Assembly (NCBI RefSeq): GCF_003026355.1
Contig: NZ_PYON01000022.1
Coordinates: 1 to 64,000 of the forward strand
Origin: Photobacterium kishitanii
GTDB taxonomy: Bacteria > Pseudomonadota > Gammaproteobacteria > Enterobacterales > Vibrionaceae
Direction: 5' to 3'
DNA length: 64,000 nt
Part shown: positions 45,783 through 54,152 of the stretch, piece after piece
How positions within the stretch are numbered: position 1 is the stretch's first letter
How the letters are laid out: every line of letters starts with the position of its first letter
The notes under the pieces: model-generated
What the model saw: the letters and a program-made list of their open reading frames with translations, nothing else
Database searches by the model: none
What the model was told of the DNA's origin: nothing
Position numbers and translations under genes: made by a program

Positions 45783-46207
45783 GTTGCGTGTCTTCAAATA
45801 GTAAATATACTCAAGCTCAACAAGTCGTGATTGAGCGAGTTATAAATTCGATACCAGCTGAGATAGTTGATTCATTTAATAGTGAGCAGCGTATAGCGAT
45901 AGAAAAATCGATTGTTATTAATAGTTATAATAATAATCATTGTGTTGATTTTAGACCAACTATTGGCATTGGGCGTTGGCGTTATTATGTTGTGTTTTTG
46001 CTAGGGAAAGATCGCCGGAAAGCTTCACGTCACCAATCAAGTATTACCACAATTATAAAAGTGTTATTAGTCACATTTGGTTTATGTTTTATGTTTATAT
46101 CAGCAGTCTTGACTTTATATCTGATAAAGTCAGCATTGGGTATTGATATTTTTAAACACTTTTCATTTGGTATTTGGGACTATTTTAAAGCGCATTTTCT
46201 AAATTAG
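45779..46207 (+). CDS. Small membrane protein at the end of the EPS operon
   Basis: A 142-residue protein that overlaps the last GT4 gene by 4 bases (ATGA-like coupling, GTG or near-start codon). A cytosolic helix-rich part (~1-90, with FRPTIGIGRWRYYVVFLLGKDRRK) precedes one or two hydrophobic helices (~98-125). I have seen similar small proteins in Vibrio EPS loci with unreliable names. No function is known to me. A strong terminator follows, so it is the last gene of the cluster. Confidence 0.6.
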   Translation: MSCVSSNSKYTQAQQVVIERVINSIPAEIVDSFNSEQRIAIEKSIVINSYNNNHCVDFRPTIGIGRWRYYVVFLLGKDRRKASRHQSSITTIIKVLLVTFGLCFMFISAVLTLYLIKSALGIDIFKHFSFGIWDYFKAHFLN

Positions 46208-46212
46208 TCGAA

Positions 46213-46241
46213 AACGAGGCATATTGTTAATATGCCTCGTT
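46213..46241 (+). terminator. Terminator of the EPS operon
   Basis: The stem AACGAGGCATA/TATGCCTCGTT has a 7-base loop and is followed by GCTAATTATTGC and then CTTTTTTA. Confidence 0.8.
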
Positions 46242-46246
46242 GCTAA

Positions 46247-46350
46247 TTATTGCTTTTTTAGAATGGTAATCCCAGCAATACCGTACCAGTTATCTTTGAG
46301 TTTGCCTTCAATCCCTAACTTTACGACAGCATTGTTGGTATTTGTGTTTA
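46247..46350 (-). pseudogene. Relic of a DUF4832 C-terminus
   Basis: Directly beyond the stop codon of DUF4832 copy 2, the minus strand reads in another frame NNAVVKLGIEGKLKDNWYGI, then IAGITILKKQ and a stop. This matches the C-terminal end of copy 3 (TTAKIKLGIDGRTHDNWHYI) better than copy 2 itself (HNAVISIAINNKNYNKWYSL). It has no start, domain or ribosome site of its own, so it is the remnant of an extra family member or of a recombination between tandem copies. Confidence 0.7.
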
Positions 46351-47877
46351 TTATTTTATAGTGAAGCGTATTAACGAGTACCATTTGTTATAATTTTTAT
46401 TGTTGATAGCAATAGAAATTACAGCATTATGTGTGTGAGGTGTTACTAATCCAACTTCAAGGTTATATTCTCCAGGTTTTATTTCTTTTGGTAATATAAA
46501 ACTATTCTTTTGAGTGTAAATAGGTGCTTTGTCATTTGAGTTTTGTGCGGGTAGCCAATGAGTAATATTATTTTTCGTATTAAAGTATGCAACGACGTTA
46601 TTTTTATTATTCACAATCCGCCATACAATTGGATAGTTGTTATAACTTGGCGCTACTCCATTATTTATCCAGGTTGATGTTATCGTAATTAAACTATTTG
46701 GACGAAATTTACTATTAAGTTTCACTTTATTCAGAATAAAACGGTAACCAATTTTTTTTAAAAAATTATTTAATAATGGTTGGTATTTTTCTGGAATAGG
46801 GCTTGATTTTAAATTTAATAATGAAGCATGCAACTTAAGTGCTGTAGCGAAGGTTTGTTCAACTTTTTGTTGCGTATAAATAGTAGGCTGCTGAGCCCAC
46901 TGATCCATTGTATTGCAAATTTCAAAATCAACTGGAGCCTTTTCCCAACGAGATAAGAATAATGGATCTGTAAATTTATCTGCGATGTTATTCTTGGCAC
47001 CAGTTACTTTTTTTCCTTCGATATGACGTAGTGTTTGAGGGTATCCTTGTTGCATATGATTCCAACCTTTGGCCCAGTCGCCAAGGCAATCTGCTCGCCA
47101 ACCTAATCCATGTTTGGTAGCATAGCTGGCAAAATTATCATCGGGTGAACCAAGATCTATAGAAAGCATTTTATTAGGAAAAGCTTTACGCATCATATTG
47201 ATATACGGTATTAGTTCGGCTGTTGTATAACCAATATGACCTAATGTAGGTCTAGTGCCATTATAATGGGTTGCTAAATGCCATTCTCCCCATGTACCGA
47301 CAAGGCCAACATCAAGCCGTAAGATGTCAGGGTTATGATTATAGCGTTTACCCATGGCAGCAATAAATTGCTGTAAATTTTCCTTAAATTTTGGATTGTT
47401 ATAATTAACGACAAAACTGTTATCATTCGTGCATATGTCGTGTGTATGAGGGTCTAATTGTTTTTTTAACCAGCAAGGAATGCCAAGTATTTTTTTGGCT
47501 TTTTGCGGGTTAGGTGAGTAGTAAGTCTCATTTAAGCCAGCTAATGTCATAAACCTAATTACGATTTTTTTGTTGGCTCTTTTAGCTGCTAAAATTGTAT
47601 CATCGATGAGTTTATAGTTATAAACACCTTTTTTAGGTTCTAATTGTTCCCAATACCAACGGAAGTAAACCACCGACGTTTTTGGGTAGCTTGGTATATT
47701 CCAATTTGGATTATTATGAATATCAATAGTTTGGTGATCGGTAATACCAATATCAGGGTTAATTAATATTTTTTGACTCACTGTTGGCTGATATTCAATT
47801 GTCATTGCTTGTACTAATGTAGATAAAAATAAGCTGAAAAAGCACAAAATAGTACAAGTTTTATTTAAAATAACCAT
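46351..47877 (-). CDS. Secreted DUF4832-family glycosidase-like protein, copy 2
   Basis: A 508-residue protein with a signal peptide (cleavage near VQAMT). The barrel part has NPDIGITDHQ, VYFRWYWEQLEPKKGVYNY, KKIVIRFMTLAG, GIPCWLKKQ and LRLDVGLVGTWGEWH (catalytic-Glu candidate ~198); then LGWRADCLGDWAKGWNHM and VDFEIC. The C-terminal DUF4832 beta domain has NNGVAPSYNNYPIVWRI. The layout resembles GH42-like enzymes in which an N-terminal TIM barrel is followed by beta domains. The gene is antisense to the EPS operon and lies directly beyond its terminator. Copies 2 and 3 are more like each other than either is like copy 1. Confidence 0.78.
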   Translation of the reverse strand: MVILNKTCTILCFFSLFLSTLVQAMTIEYQPTVSQKILINPDIGITDHQTIDIHNNPNWNIPSYPKTSVVYFRWYWEQLEPKKGVYNYKLIDDTILAAKRANKKIVIRFMTLAGLNETYYSPNPQKAKKILGIPCWLKKQLDPHTHDICTNDNSFVVNYNNPKFKENLQQFIAAMGKRYNHNPDILRLDVGLVGTWGEWHLATHYNGTRPTLGHIGYTTAELIPYINMMRKAFPNKMLSIDLGSPDDNFASYATKHGLGWRADCLGDWAKGWNHMQQGYPQTLRHIEGKKVTGAKNNIADKFTDPLFLSRWEKAPVDFEICNTMDQWAQQPTIYTQQKVEQTFATALKLHASLLNLKSSPIPEKYQPLLNNFLKKIGYRFILNKVKLNSKFRPNSLITITSTWINNGVAPSYNNYPIVWRIVNNKNNVVAYFNTKNNITHWLPAQNSNDKAPIYTQKNSFILPKEIKPGEYNLEVGLVTPHTHNAVISIAINNKNYNKWYSLIRFTIK

Positions 47878-48160
47878 TGTTAGTAACCTTAGTTAAGTTG
47901 TTTTTGCGTTTTATAAATTAAACTTTATAAGTATTGTTTTTTTAGATGGTTAGTCAAATAAATAAATGTCGATTTTTATTTATTTGTGACATTTTTATGA
48001 GTATATATTTTATTTATCTTTATTGTGTTATATTTATTACAGGATTTATGCATAAATAATGTATATTGATAGATATTCGTTAATATAAAAATAAACATTT
48101 TTCTATATTTATCACTATTATAATTCACATTGTGTGGAAGCATTGAAGGTATTAAATCGA

Positions 48161-49060
48161 ATGAAGTTATTGAATAAATTTACTGATCAAGATTTTTGGC
48201 GTATTGGTCTAATCAGAGAGCATCCATTAGACGTGATTATTAATGGCTTAAATGCTTATGATATTCATTGGTTTAATTTTACGGATAAAGACTTTGAAGC
48301 GGATCCTTTTGTGTTTACATTAAACAATAAAGATTACATAGCTTACGAAATCTTTGACTACTCTCATGGTAATGGAAAAATTGAATGTGTTGATTTCGAT
48401 GGTAAGCGTTATAGTTTCTTTGACGATGTAAATAAAATTGTAGGGCATAAATCATTTCCTTTTACGTTTGAAGAAGAAAATGAGTTATATTCTATTGTTG
48501 AAACCTCTGATTTGAATGAATTGGCGCTGTATAAGTTTACAGGTGTTAAATTTGAAAAGGTGAAGACACTACTTAGTGGCGAGAAATATATTGATACCTG
48601 TATTAAGAAGGTTGATGGAATATTTTACTTATTCACCTCCACATCTGATCAACCCTTTAAACAACAGCTATTTTTTGCCAATTCATTGCTAGGTGATTAT
48701 CAAACTCATCCTTGTTCTCCTATTGCAAATGATAAGGCTTTTGGACGTAATGGTGGACCAATTGTTGATCGTGATAATAATTATTATCGTGTTTGTCAAA
48801 ATTGTGCCATAACTTACGGTGGCAGCTTAAAAGTTATGCATATTACTGAGCTTTCTAAAACAGTTTATAAGGAAGTATTTTTCAAAGATGTAATGCCTGT
48901 CGTTCCTTTTTCTGACGGTATTCATACGTTGTCATACTGGGACAATATGACCGTTATTGATTCAAAAAATATTTTATCTAAATATGGGAATATATACAGA
49001 AAAATTAATTATTTAGCAATGGTTAAGCTAGGTAAAGAAATTCCTTATTTTGGTAAATAA
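48161..49060 (+). CDS. GINT1_N-like beta-propeller protein
   Basis: The frame is open from a GTG at 48134, but ATG 48161 (MKLLNKFTDQDFWRIGLIRE) has a GAAGG site, giving 299 residues. The repeated beta-blade pattern includes FEADPFVFTLNNKDYIAYEIFDY, KSFPFTFEEENELYSIVET, NELALYKF and FGRNGGPIVDRDNNYYRVCQNCAITYGGSLKVM. This matches the five-bladed propeller N-terminal domain of glucosamine inositolphosphorylceramide transferase-like proteins found in bacterial surface-polysaccharide loci. It has no signal peptide, so it is cytosolic and may be a glycosyltransferase partner or modify the repeat unit. It lies between two minus-strand DUF4832 genes. Confidence 0.65.
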   Translation: MKLLNKFTDQDFWRIGLIREHPLDVIINGLNAYDIHWFNFTDKDFEADPFVFTLNNKDYIAYEIFDYSHGNGKIECVDFDGKRYSFFDDVNKIVGHKSFPFTFEEENELYSIVETSDLNELALYKFTGVKFEKVKTLLSGEKYIDTCIKKVDGIFYLFTSTSDQPFKQQLFFANSLLGDYQTHPCSPIANDKAFGRNGGPIVDRDNNYYRVCQNCAITYGGSLKVMHITELSKTVYKEVFFKDVMPVVPFSDGIHTLSYWDNMTVIDSKNILSKYGNIYRKINYLAMVKLGKEIPYFGK

Positions 49061-49078
49061 ATCATATAGAGAGCTTAA

Positions 49079-49110
49079 AAAGCGCCATGTTCGGAGCGAA
49101 TTGGCGCTTT
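49079..49110. terminator. Bidirectional terminator
   Basis: The stem AAAGCGCCA/TGGCGCTTT with a 14-base loop lies between the convergent propeller and DUF4832 copy 3 genes. Confidence 0.75.
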
Positions 49111-49117
49111 GTTGTAG

Positions 49118-50686
49118 TTAGTGGTTTATATTTATAGTATCAATATAATGCCAATTATCATGAGTTCTTCCATCTATGCCCAGTTTAATTTTTGCGGTAG
49201 TTGTCGATGGTTCGACAAGAGCTACTTCAAGTTTATAATTACCCGGCTTAATATCGTATGGTAAATTAAAGGTGTTTATTTGCTTGTATTTTGGCGCATT
49301 ACTGTCACGATCATTTGCTGGTAACCATGTGCGAATATCATTATTGGTTGCGAAGTAGGTAACGATATGATTATCGCTATTACGTAAACGCCACACGACA
49401 GGATAGTTATTATAACTAGGTGCAACACCTGTATTTTTCCATGTTGAAGCGATTGTTATCGCTGATGATGGTTTAAATCGACTACTGATTTCAACTGACG
49501 ATATTTCAAAGCGGTAGCCCAGTTTCTTAATTAAATCATTTACAAGATCTTTGTAGATGAGAGGCACGTTTCCTGATTTCATATTGAATAAAGATGCATG
49601 TGAATCTAATGCAAAATCAAAAGTTTGTTTAACTTTCTCAATGGTGTAATCATTGTCATTTTGAGACCAATAATCGAGATCTTGACACACTTCAAAATCA
49701 ACAGGAGCTTGTTTCCAGCGATTAAGGAAGGAGGTGTCAGCATAGTTATTTTGATTATATCCATTACCTAATATATGGTTAATAGTATCAGGATAGCCAT
49801 TCTCCATATGGTTCCAGCCCGCTTGCCAATCACCAATGCAATCCGCACGCCAACCTAATCCACGAGCGGTAGCATAACTTGTAATTTCATCATCAGGCGA
49901 AGTTAAATCAATCGACAGCTGCTTGTCAGGAAACGCATTACGCATTAATTGTATATAAGGAGCTAAGTCTTTTACGTTATAGCCATGGTGACCCAGTGAT
50001 GGTTGTTGGTAACCCATTTGTGAAGCAAGATTCCATTCTCCCCAAGTACCAATTAAACCAACATCTAAGCGTAAGAGATTCGTGTTGTTGTTATACCGTT
50101 TCCCCATGGCTTTGATAAAGCGACTCAGCTTCTTTTTTAAGATGGGATTTTTATAATCTACAACAAAGTGATTATCATCGGCACAGGTTTCACCGATAGT
50201 ATTGTCATCAATTTGTTTTTTGATCCAACAAGGTACACCCAGTATTTTCTTGCCTGCATTTGGTGATGGATTGTAATAGACCTCATCTTTCCCAGCCATT
50301 GTCATAAATCGAATTACAGTTTTTTTACCTAATGCAGCAGCTTGATTGATGGTATCGTCAATCAGTTGAAAATTGTAGTGCCCTGGTTGGGGTTCGAGTT
50401 CTTCCCAATACCATCGAAAATAAACAACGGATGTTTCAGGATGACTCGGCTTATTCCACCATGGATCACTATGAATATTGAATGATTGGTGATCAGTAAT
50501 ACCTATATCAGGGTTAATTAATACATCATCAATAATTGTGGGTGTTGTTATTTGAGTGATTGGTTGCGCAACAGCAATATTAGTCAGAGGTAAAGCAGTA
50601 AAACTAAATAGGCAAGTTTTTGCAAGCAATGTAATTGGGAAAGAGGGTATATGTGAGGTAATCGCTTTTTTAGTGCTTTTTAGCAT
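49118..50686 (-). CDS. Secreted DUF4832-family glycosidase-like protein, copy 3
   Basis: A 522-residue protein with a long signal peptide (cleavage near AVAQP) and ribosome site GGATGA. It shares with copy 2 NPDIGITDHQ, VYFRWYWEELEPQPGHYNF, KKTVIRFMTMAG, GVPCWIKKQ, LRLDVGLIGTWGEWN (Glu ~215), LGWRADCIGDW, VDFEVC and VAPSYNNYPVVWRLR. All presumed active-site acids are present. It is secreted to the periplasm or beyond. Convergent with the propeller gene. Expected substrate: the polymer or a related extracellular glycan, not tested. Confidence 0.78.
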   Translation of the reverse strand: MLKSTKKAITSHIPSFPITLLAKTCLFSFTALPLTNIAVAQPITQITTPTIIDDVLINPDIGITDHQSFNIHSDPWWNKPSHPETSVVYFRWYWEELEPQPGHYNFQLIDDTINQAAALGKKTVIRFMTMAGKDEVYYNPSPNAGKKILGVPCWIKKQIDDNTIGETCADDNHFVVDYKNPILKKKLSRFIKAMGKRYNNNTNLLRLDVGLIGTWGEWNLASQMGYQQPSLGHHGYNVKDLAPYIQLMRNAFPDKQLSIDLTSPDDEITSYATARGLGWRADCIGDWQAGWNHMENGYPDTINHILGNGYNQNNYADTSFLNRWKQAPVDFEVCQDLDYWSQNDNDYTIEKVKQTFDFALDSHASLFNMKSGNVPLIYKDLVNDLIKKLGYRFEISSVEISSRFKPSSAITIASTWKNTGVAPSYNNYPVVWRLRNSDNHIVTYFATNNDIRTWLPANDRDSNAPKYKQINTFNLPYDIKPGNYKLEVALVEPSTTTAKIKLGIDGRTHDNWHYIDTININH

Positions 50687-51190
50687 AGCTATTCATCCAT
50701 GGAATATTAAAATCTTAACTATAATTAGTGTGTATTTATGGATGCACTATGACAAAAAAAAACTATAACGCCTATATGTATTTGTTGGATTAGGCTCACA
50801 TAATAAGGTCGTATTTTTGTTATAAATTGAGTGGTGATGTTGTTTATGTTAATTGGGGTTGTAAATAATAATTATTAGCTCTATTGATGTTGTTTATTTG
50901 CGCTTGTTTTATGAAACATGTTTATTTATATTTAAGCGAAAGGACATTTGTGATTTTTAGAAATTTAATTTTCATATAGGAATATATATTAATAAATTTA
51001 TTTCTTCTACTAAAGCCTACGGTATTTCTTTCATGAATGCATCAGATTATGCATTAGTTTTGGTGACGTTTTTAATCGGTTAGTTATTATTGATTATTAG
51101 TATTTAAAATAAAGCGAGTAGAAAATTGCTGTATTTAGTAGGTTTAAGCCTCTTTGCTTTAATGACAGTAAAGAGGCTTTTTATTATTGA
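50687..51190. other. AT-rich region with a plus-strand transcription end but no gene
   Basis: About 500 bases without a conventional gene. A plus-strand terminator at 51146-51182 closes it. The reading frame before it, 50988-51083, reads INKFISSTKAYGISFMNASD then YALVLVTFLIG and a stop. It has only an ATT as potential start behind TAGGA, or the internal ATG 51033. It may be a very small gene, a truncated gene or a small RNA; I cannot decide. Confidence 0.35.
51146..51182 (+). terminator. Plus-strand terminator with no visible plus-strand gene
   Basis: The stem AAGCCTCTTT/AAAGAGGCTT is followed on the plus strand by TTTATTATT, whereas on the minus strand it is followed by AAACC. Its polarity is therefore for transcription coming from the left, although the nearest genes on both sides are on the minus strand. 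Confidence 0.7.
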
Positions 51191-51673
51191 TTATTGAGTT
51201 TCAATATGAGCAGGTGCAACATATGCTTTCGTTCCCCATAAAGGAACGGTCGATAAACTGTGTTTATAACTGCCAGTTGTCGTTTTCGTTGAATAAGAGA
51301 GGTACATTAATGTTTCTGATTTTGGATCATAAATTCGGCGTATTTTCATTGTCTTAAAGAATATACTTTTAGATTTCTTAAATACTACTTCGCCTGATTT
51401 TGATTTATCAATTTGAGCAATCATTTCTGGGGTTATTTCACCAGTTTGACGACATGATATTGAGGAGTCAGAAGGATCCGCCAGACTTAAGTCAGCTTCA
51501 ATGCTTGCTATATGACAAGTAACGCCTGGTACTAAAGGATCGACTAATGTATTTAGTTTAATATCTTTAGTTGTAAACATACCTAAAGAAACATCTCCAA
51601 CTTCATTATCTGAACAGCCACTCAGTGTTAATGCAATAGCGATGGAACTGGCAATTAATAAATTTTTCTTCAT
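51191..51673 (-). CDS. creA: CreA family lipoprotein
   Basis: A 160-residue protein with a lipoprotein signal (MKKNLLIASSIAIALTLSGCS, Cys 20) and the CreA pattern: EVGDVSLGMFTTKDIKLN, DPLVPGVTCHIASIEADLSLADPSDSSISCRQTGEI, SIFFKTMKIRRIYDP and LMYLSYSTKTTTGSYKHSLSTVPL. Two cysteines in the mature part may pair. The exact role of CreA is unknown. The remainder of the E. coli creABCD operon is absent, which is normal in Vibrionaceae. Confidence 0.88.
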   Translation of the reverse strand: MKKNLLIASSIAIALTLSGCSDNEVGDVSLGMFTTKDIKLNTLVDPLVPGVTCHIASIEADLSLADPSDSSISCRQTGEITPEMIAQIDKSKSGEVVFKKSKSIFFKTMKIRRIYDPKSETLMYLSYSTKTTTGSYKHSLSTVPLWGTKAYVAPAHIETQ

Positions 51674-52056
51674 ATAAACTCCCTGTTAAATGACAATATC
51701 ACTTAAAATTAAAAATTATTGTTTGTTATTATTACGCTAAGTTATACGCGAAACTGGGATAATTTTCATCATACTCTTTCAAGTATGATGTTTATCAGTA
51801 AAGATTGATGGTCAAGAGCCGTTTTTTAAAAATAAATATCACATAATTTTAAAAGAATAAATTTAATTGTAACTTATTGAAAATAAAGTATTTATATGTT
51901 TTTAATTTCATTTTTCTAGACGTCAAATATCTATGAAAAAATAATTTTTATTAAAAATGTGCTTTTCAAGAGCCAGAATAACACATAGGATAAATGTAAC
52001 AGCAATGTTATTATAATAATTATCAACGGATGATTATTACTGATTATGAGGAGGAT
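51674..52056. other. Intergenic region between creA and the small cytosolic protein gene
   Basis: About 380 AT-rich bases between divergent genes. An imperfect palindrome ATCATACT...AGTATGAT at 51767-51789 (stem ATCATACT, 7-base spacer) is the only symmetric element and could be an operator. Confidence 0.4.
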
Positions 52057-52395
52057 ATGATGTCAAATATTCTTGCGTTTCCAGTAAAAGAACAGCTTCG
52101 AGAGCGTACGCCGTTAGAATTAATTGTTGAACAAGAATTGTTGGATTTAGGTGCTGATAGCTACATGATTGATGTTGTTATTGAACGAATGGAAAAGTTT
52201 TTAGCGTTGGCTTCGTTTGAGTTTGATTTGAAAATGAAAGTGTCTAAAAACTGTTTAGATGAAATGAATCAAAGTGTATTTCCTGTTATTTCTGATATGC
52301 AAGCGTCAATGCGCGAGACAATGAATGAAATGCTAACTGAGCGTGTGTTGCATGAAATTCGATTATATAATTTAGAAAGGCATGCTGTTAAATAA
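52057..52395 (+). CDS. Small cytosolic helical protein
   Basis: The frame is open from 52030, but ATG 52057/52060 lies just behind GAGGAG and gives about 112 residues (MMSNILAFPVKEQLRERTPLELIVEQELL...). It is amphipathic and helical throughout with no membrane segment. It ends LERHAVK. I do not recognise the family. A good terminator follows. Confidence 0.6.
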   Translation: MMSNILAFPVKEQLRERTPLELIVEQELLDLGADSYMIDVVIERMEKFLALASFEFDLKMKVSKNCLDEMNQSVFPVISDMQASMRETMNEMLTERVLHEIRLYNLERHAVK

Positions 52396-52446
52396 TATAT
52401 GTTTTTATTTTATGGTCTTATAGTAACCTGTGTAAGTTATGAAAAT

Positions 52447-52484
52447 GCCGCTGTTTAATGTTTATTATTACAGCGGCTTTTTAT
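52447..52484 (+). terminator. Terminator after the small helical protein gene
   Basis: The stem GCCGCTG/CAGCGGC has a 17-base loop and is followed by TTTTTATT. Confidence 0.7.
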
Positions 52485-53580
52485 TAGTTCTTATTTCCTA
52501 ATTGCCAAATTTTTTCTGCGCGACTGCCTATTCCCCAAAAGCTTAAGGCCAATATTGCGAAAAAGAGTGCTTTATGGAGTGTTCCCCAAAAAAATTCAAA
52601 ATAACGGCTATATAAACATAATAATAAAAAGATGATTCCAAACGCTCTTATTAGAGGATTACTATTTTTAATACCATAGAAAATAGCGCTTAAAGTGACT
52701 AACATCATTGCAACACTCCAGCCCCATAACTCAATTTGTTTGATGTGTGACCATGCACTTAAACTGTCATAATTACCAAAAATAGTCAGCATCCATAATG
52801 CGTTAAAGAAATACATTAATCCGATAAAGAGCGTTGCTTCGTGAAGAAATAATAGCCGTGAATTGTATTTTAAGCTGGCACTGAGGCCAATAATAAGGGC
52901 GCCAACAATTGCAAATCGTAATGGAATATTCATACCCCAGAAAAGATAGTGATCCTGAGCAAGGTAAGAAGTTTCAGTTAACACCCACAAGCCCACACCG
53001 AGCAAAGCAAATAGCCACACTAAGACAGAACGTAATTGAATACCTATAACGAGATAAATAGCGGTAGGAATAAGTATAAAAACGCTTTCACGCCAATGAA
53101 GTGCTAGTGTGGTATAGCGGTAGGAATAAGTATAAAAACGCTTTCACGCCAATGAAGTGCTAGTGTGGTATGGCTTAAAAAACCACTAGCAACTGCCGTT
53201 ATCAGTACCCCGAAAAAGAACATTGCCTCATTACTAACCGTTTTTTCTGGGTAATGTTGTCGACGTTTGACGCCTAAGACAAATAATAGTCCGGCAATTA
53301 TTGTGCTAGTGATTGTTAGCACACTCGCTGGCGTATTAATAAGGCGTGAGATCAGTGCGATTAAATAATCATCAGCGACTAATAAGATCACCGACAGAAT
53401 AAAACAAGCAATGGCGATCCAGAATGAATAGACTGCGAGTAGTTTCCAGTCAAAACTGATGATCTGGTAGCTTTGACGTAATTGCTGTGCTTGTTGATTA
53501 TCAATCAGCTGCTGTTGTTGCCATTGAGCAATAGTATCGTTAAGAAGCTGCCCCTGACGTTTATTAACTTTTATATCCAT
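52484..53580 (-). pseudogene. DUF2157/DUF4401-like membrane protein, disrupted by a 56-bp tandem duplication
   Basis: The 5' part (ATG 53580; open to 53607) runs to residue PTAIPH and stops at 53104. The 3' part (52484-53020) has no natural start of its own. Removing one of two identical 56-bp copies at 53058-53169 fuses them in frame (LHWRESVFILIPTAI then YLVIGIQLRSVL), giving one protein of about 346-355 residues. This would have an N-terminal soluble helical segment with WQQQQLIDNQQAQQL (DUF2157-like) and about eight to nine transmembrane helices. Fifty-six is not a multiple of three, so the duplication alone explains the frameshift. Confidence 0.85.
53058..53169. repeat. Perfect 56-bp tandem duplication
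   Basis: Copy 1 is 53058-53113 and copy 2 is 53114-53169, identical at every position. Each begins ATAGCGGTAGGAATAAG and ends GCTAGTGTGGT; the boundary is ambiguous by two bases (AT). There is no other repeat or IS signature around it. Confidence 0.97.
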
Positions 53581-53722
53581 GTGTGTTCCAGATAACATCG
53601 AGCGCATACGTGCTTTGTATTATCTTATTGTAGGGTCAAATAGTCGAAGTGGTAATTGTAACTGATTGGTATGATATTGGTAGCGTAAAAGTTATTTGTG
53701 GAATAATGCTAAAGATAAAACA

Positions 53723-54028
53723 TTATATTGTCGGCATTGATGATAAACATTGTCGACACAGACAGGCACTCGATGATCCTGCTAATGTTTGGCGTGGCTC
53801 AATATCAAAACACCAGCATGTAGATTTTCCCTCGCTAATATCACATTGTGCAGGCTGCTGGCATTGCGGACATTGGTGGGTTGCATTAATCGCTTTAATG
53901 TCAGCCATTATCGCCAGTTGTTGTTGTTCTGGATAGGCTATCCAGTGGCTGATTTCTGTCATTGTACGCCAGCAGCCACTGCAAATTCCTGCGTTATTTT
54001 TACATTTAGCGACACACGGTGATTTCAC
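53723..54028 (-). CDS. DUF1289 plus cysteine-rich CWC domain protein
   Basis: The frame is open from ATG 54067, but GTG 54028 (VKSPCVAKCKNN, behind TAGGT) fits the family start, giving about 101 residues. The N-terminal part is DUF1289 (SPCVAKCKNNAGICSGCWRTMTEISHW) with four cysteines. The C-terminal part is the cysteine-rich CWC type (CPQCQQPAQCD, STCWCFDIEP, ACLCRQCL) with a further eight. Both may bind metal or an Fe-S cluster, and the joint protein has twelve cysteines. Function unknown. Confidence 0.7.
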   Translation of the reverse strand: MKSPCVAKCKNNAGICSGCWRTMTEISHWIAYPEQQQLAIMADIKAINATHQCPQCQQPAQCDISEGKSTCWCFDIEPRQTLAGSSSACLCRQCLSSMPTI

Positions 54029-54152
54029 ATTAATACCTATTAGCAAGTTTAGTAAAGTAGCAAACATGCTAACGATTAATAGTGATAAATGCTACTTTTG
54101 CTATTGCTGTTATGCATAAGATTACGCTTGATTATTATACCGCAGCTAAAGC

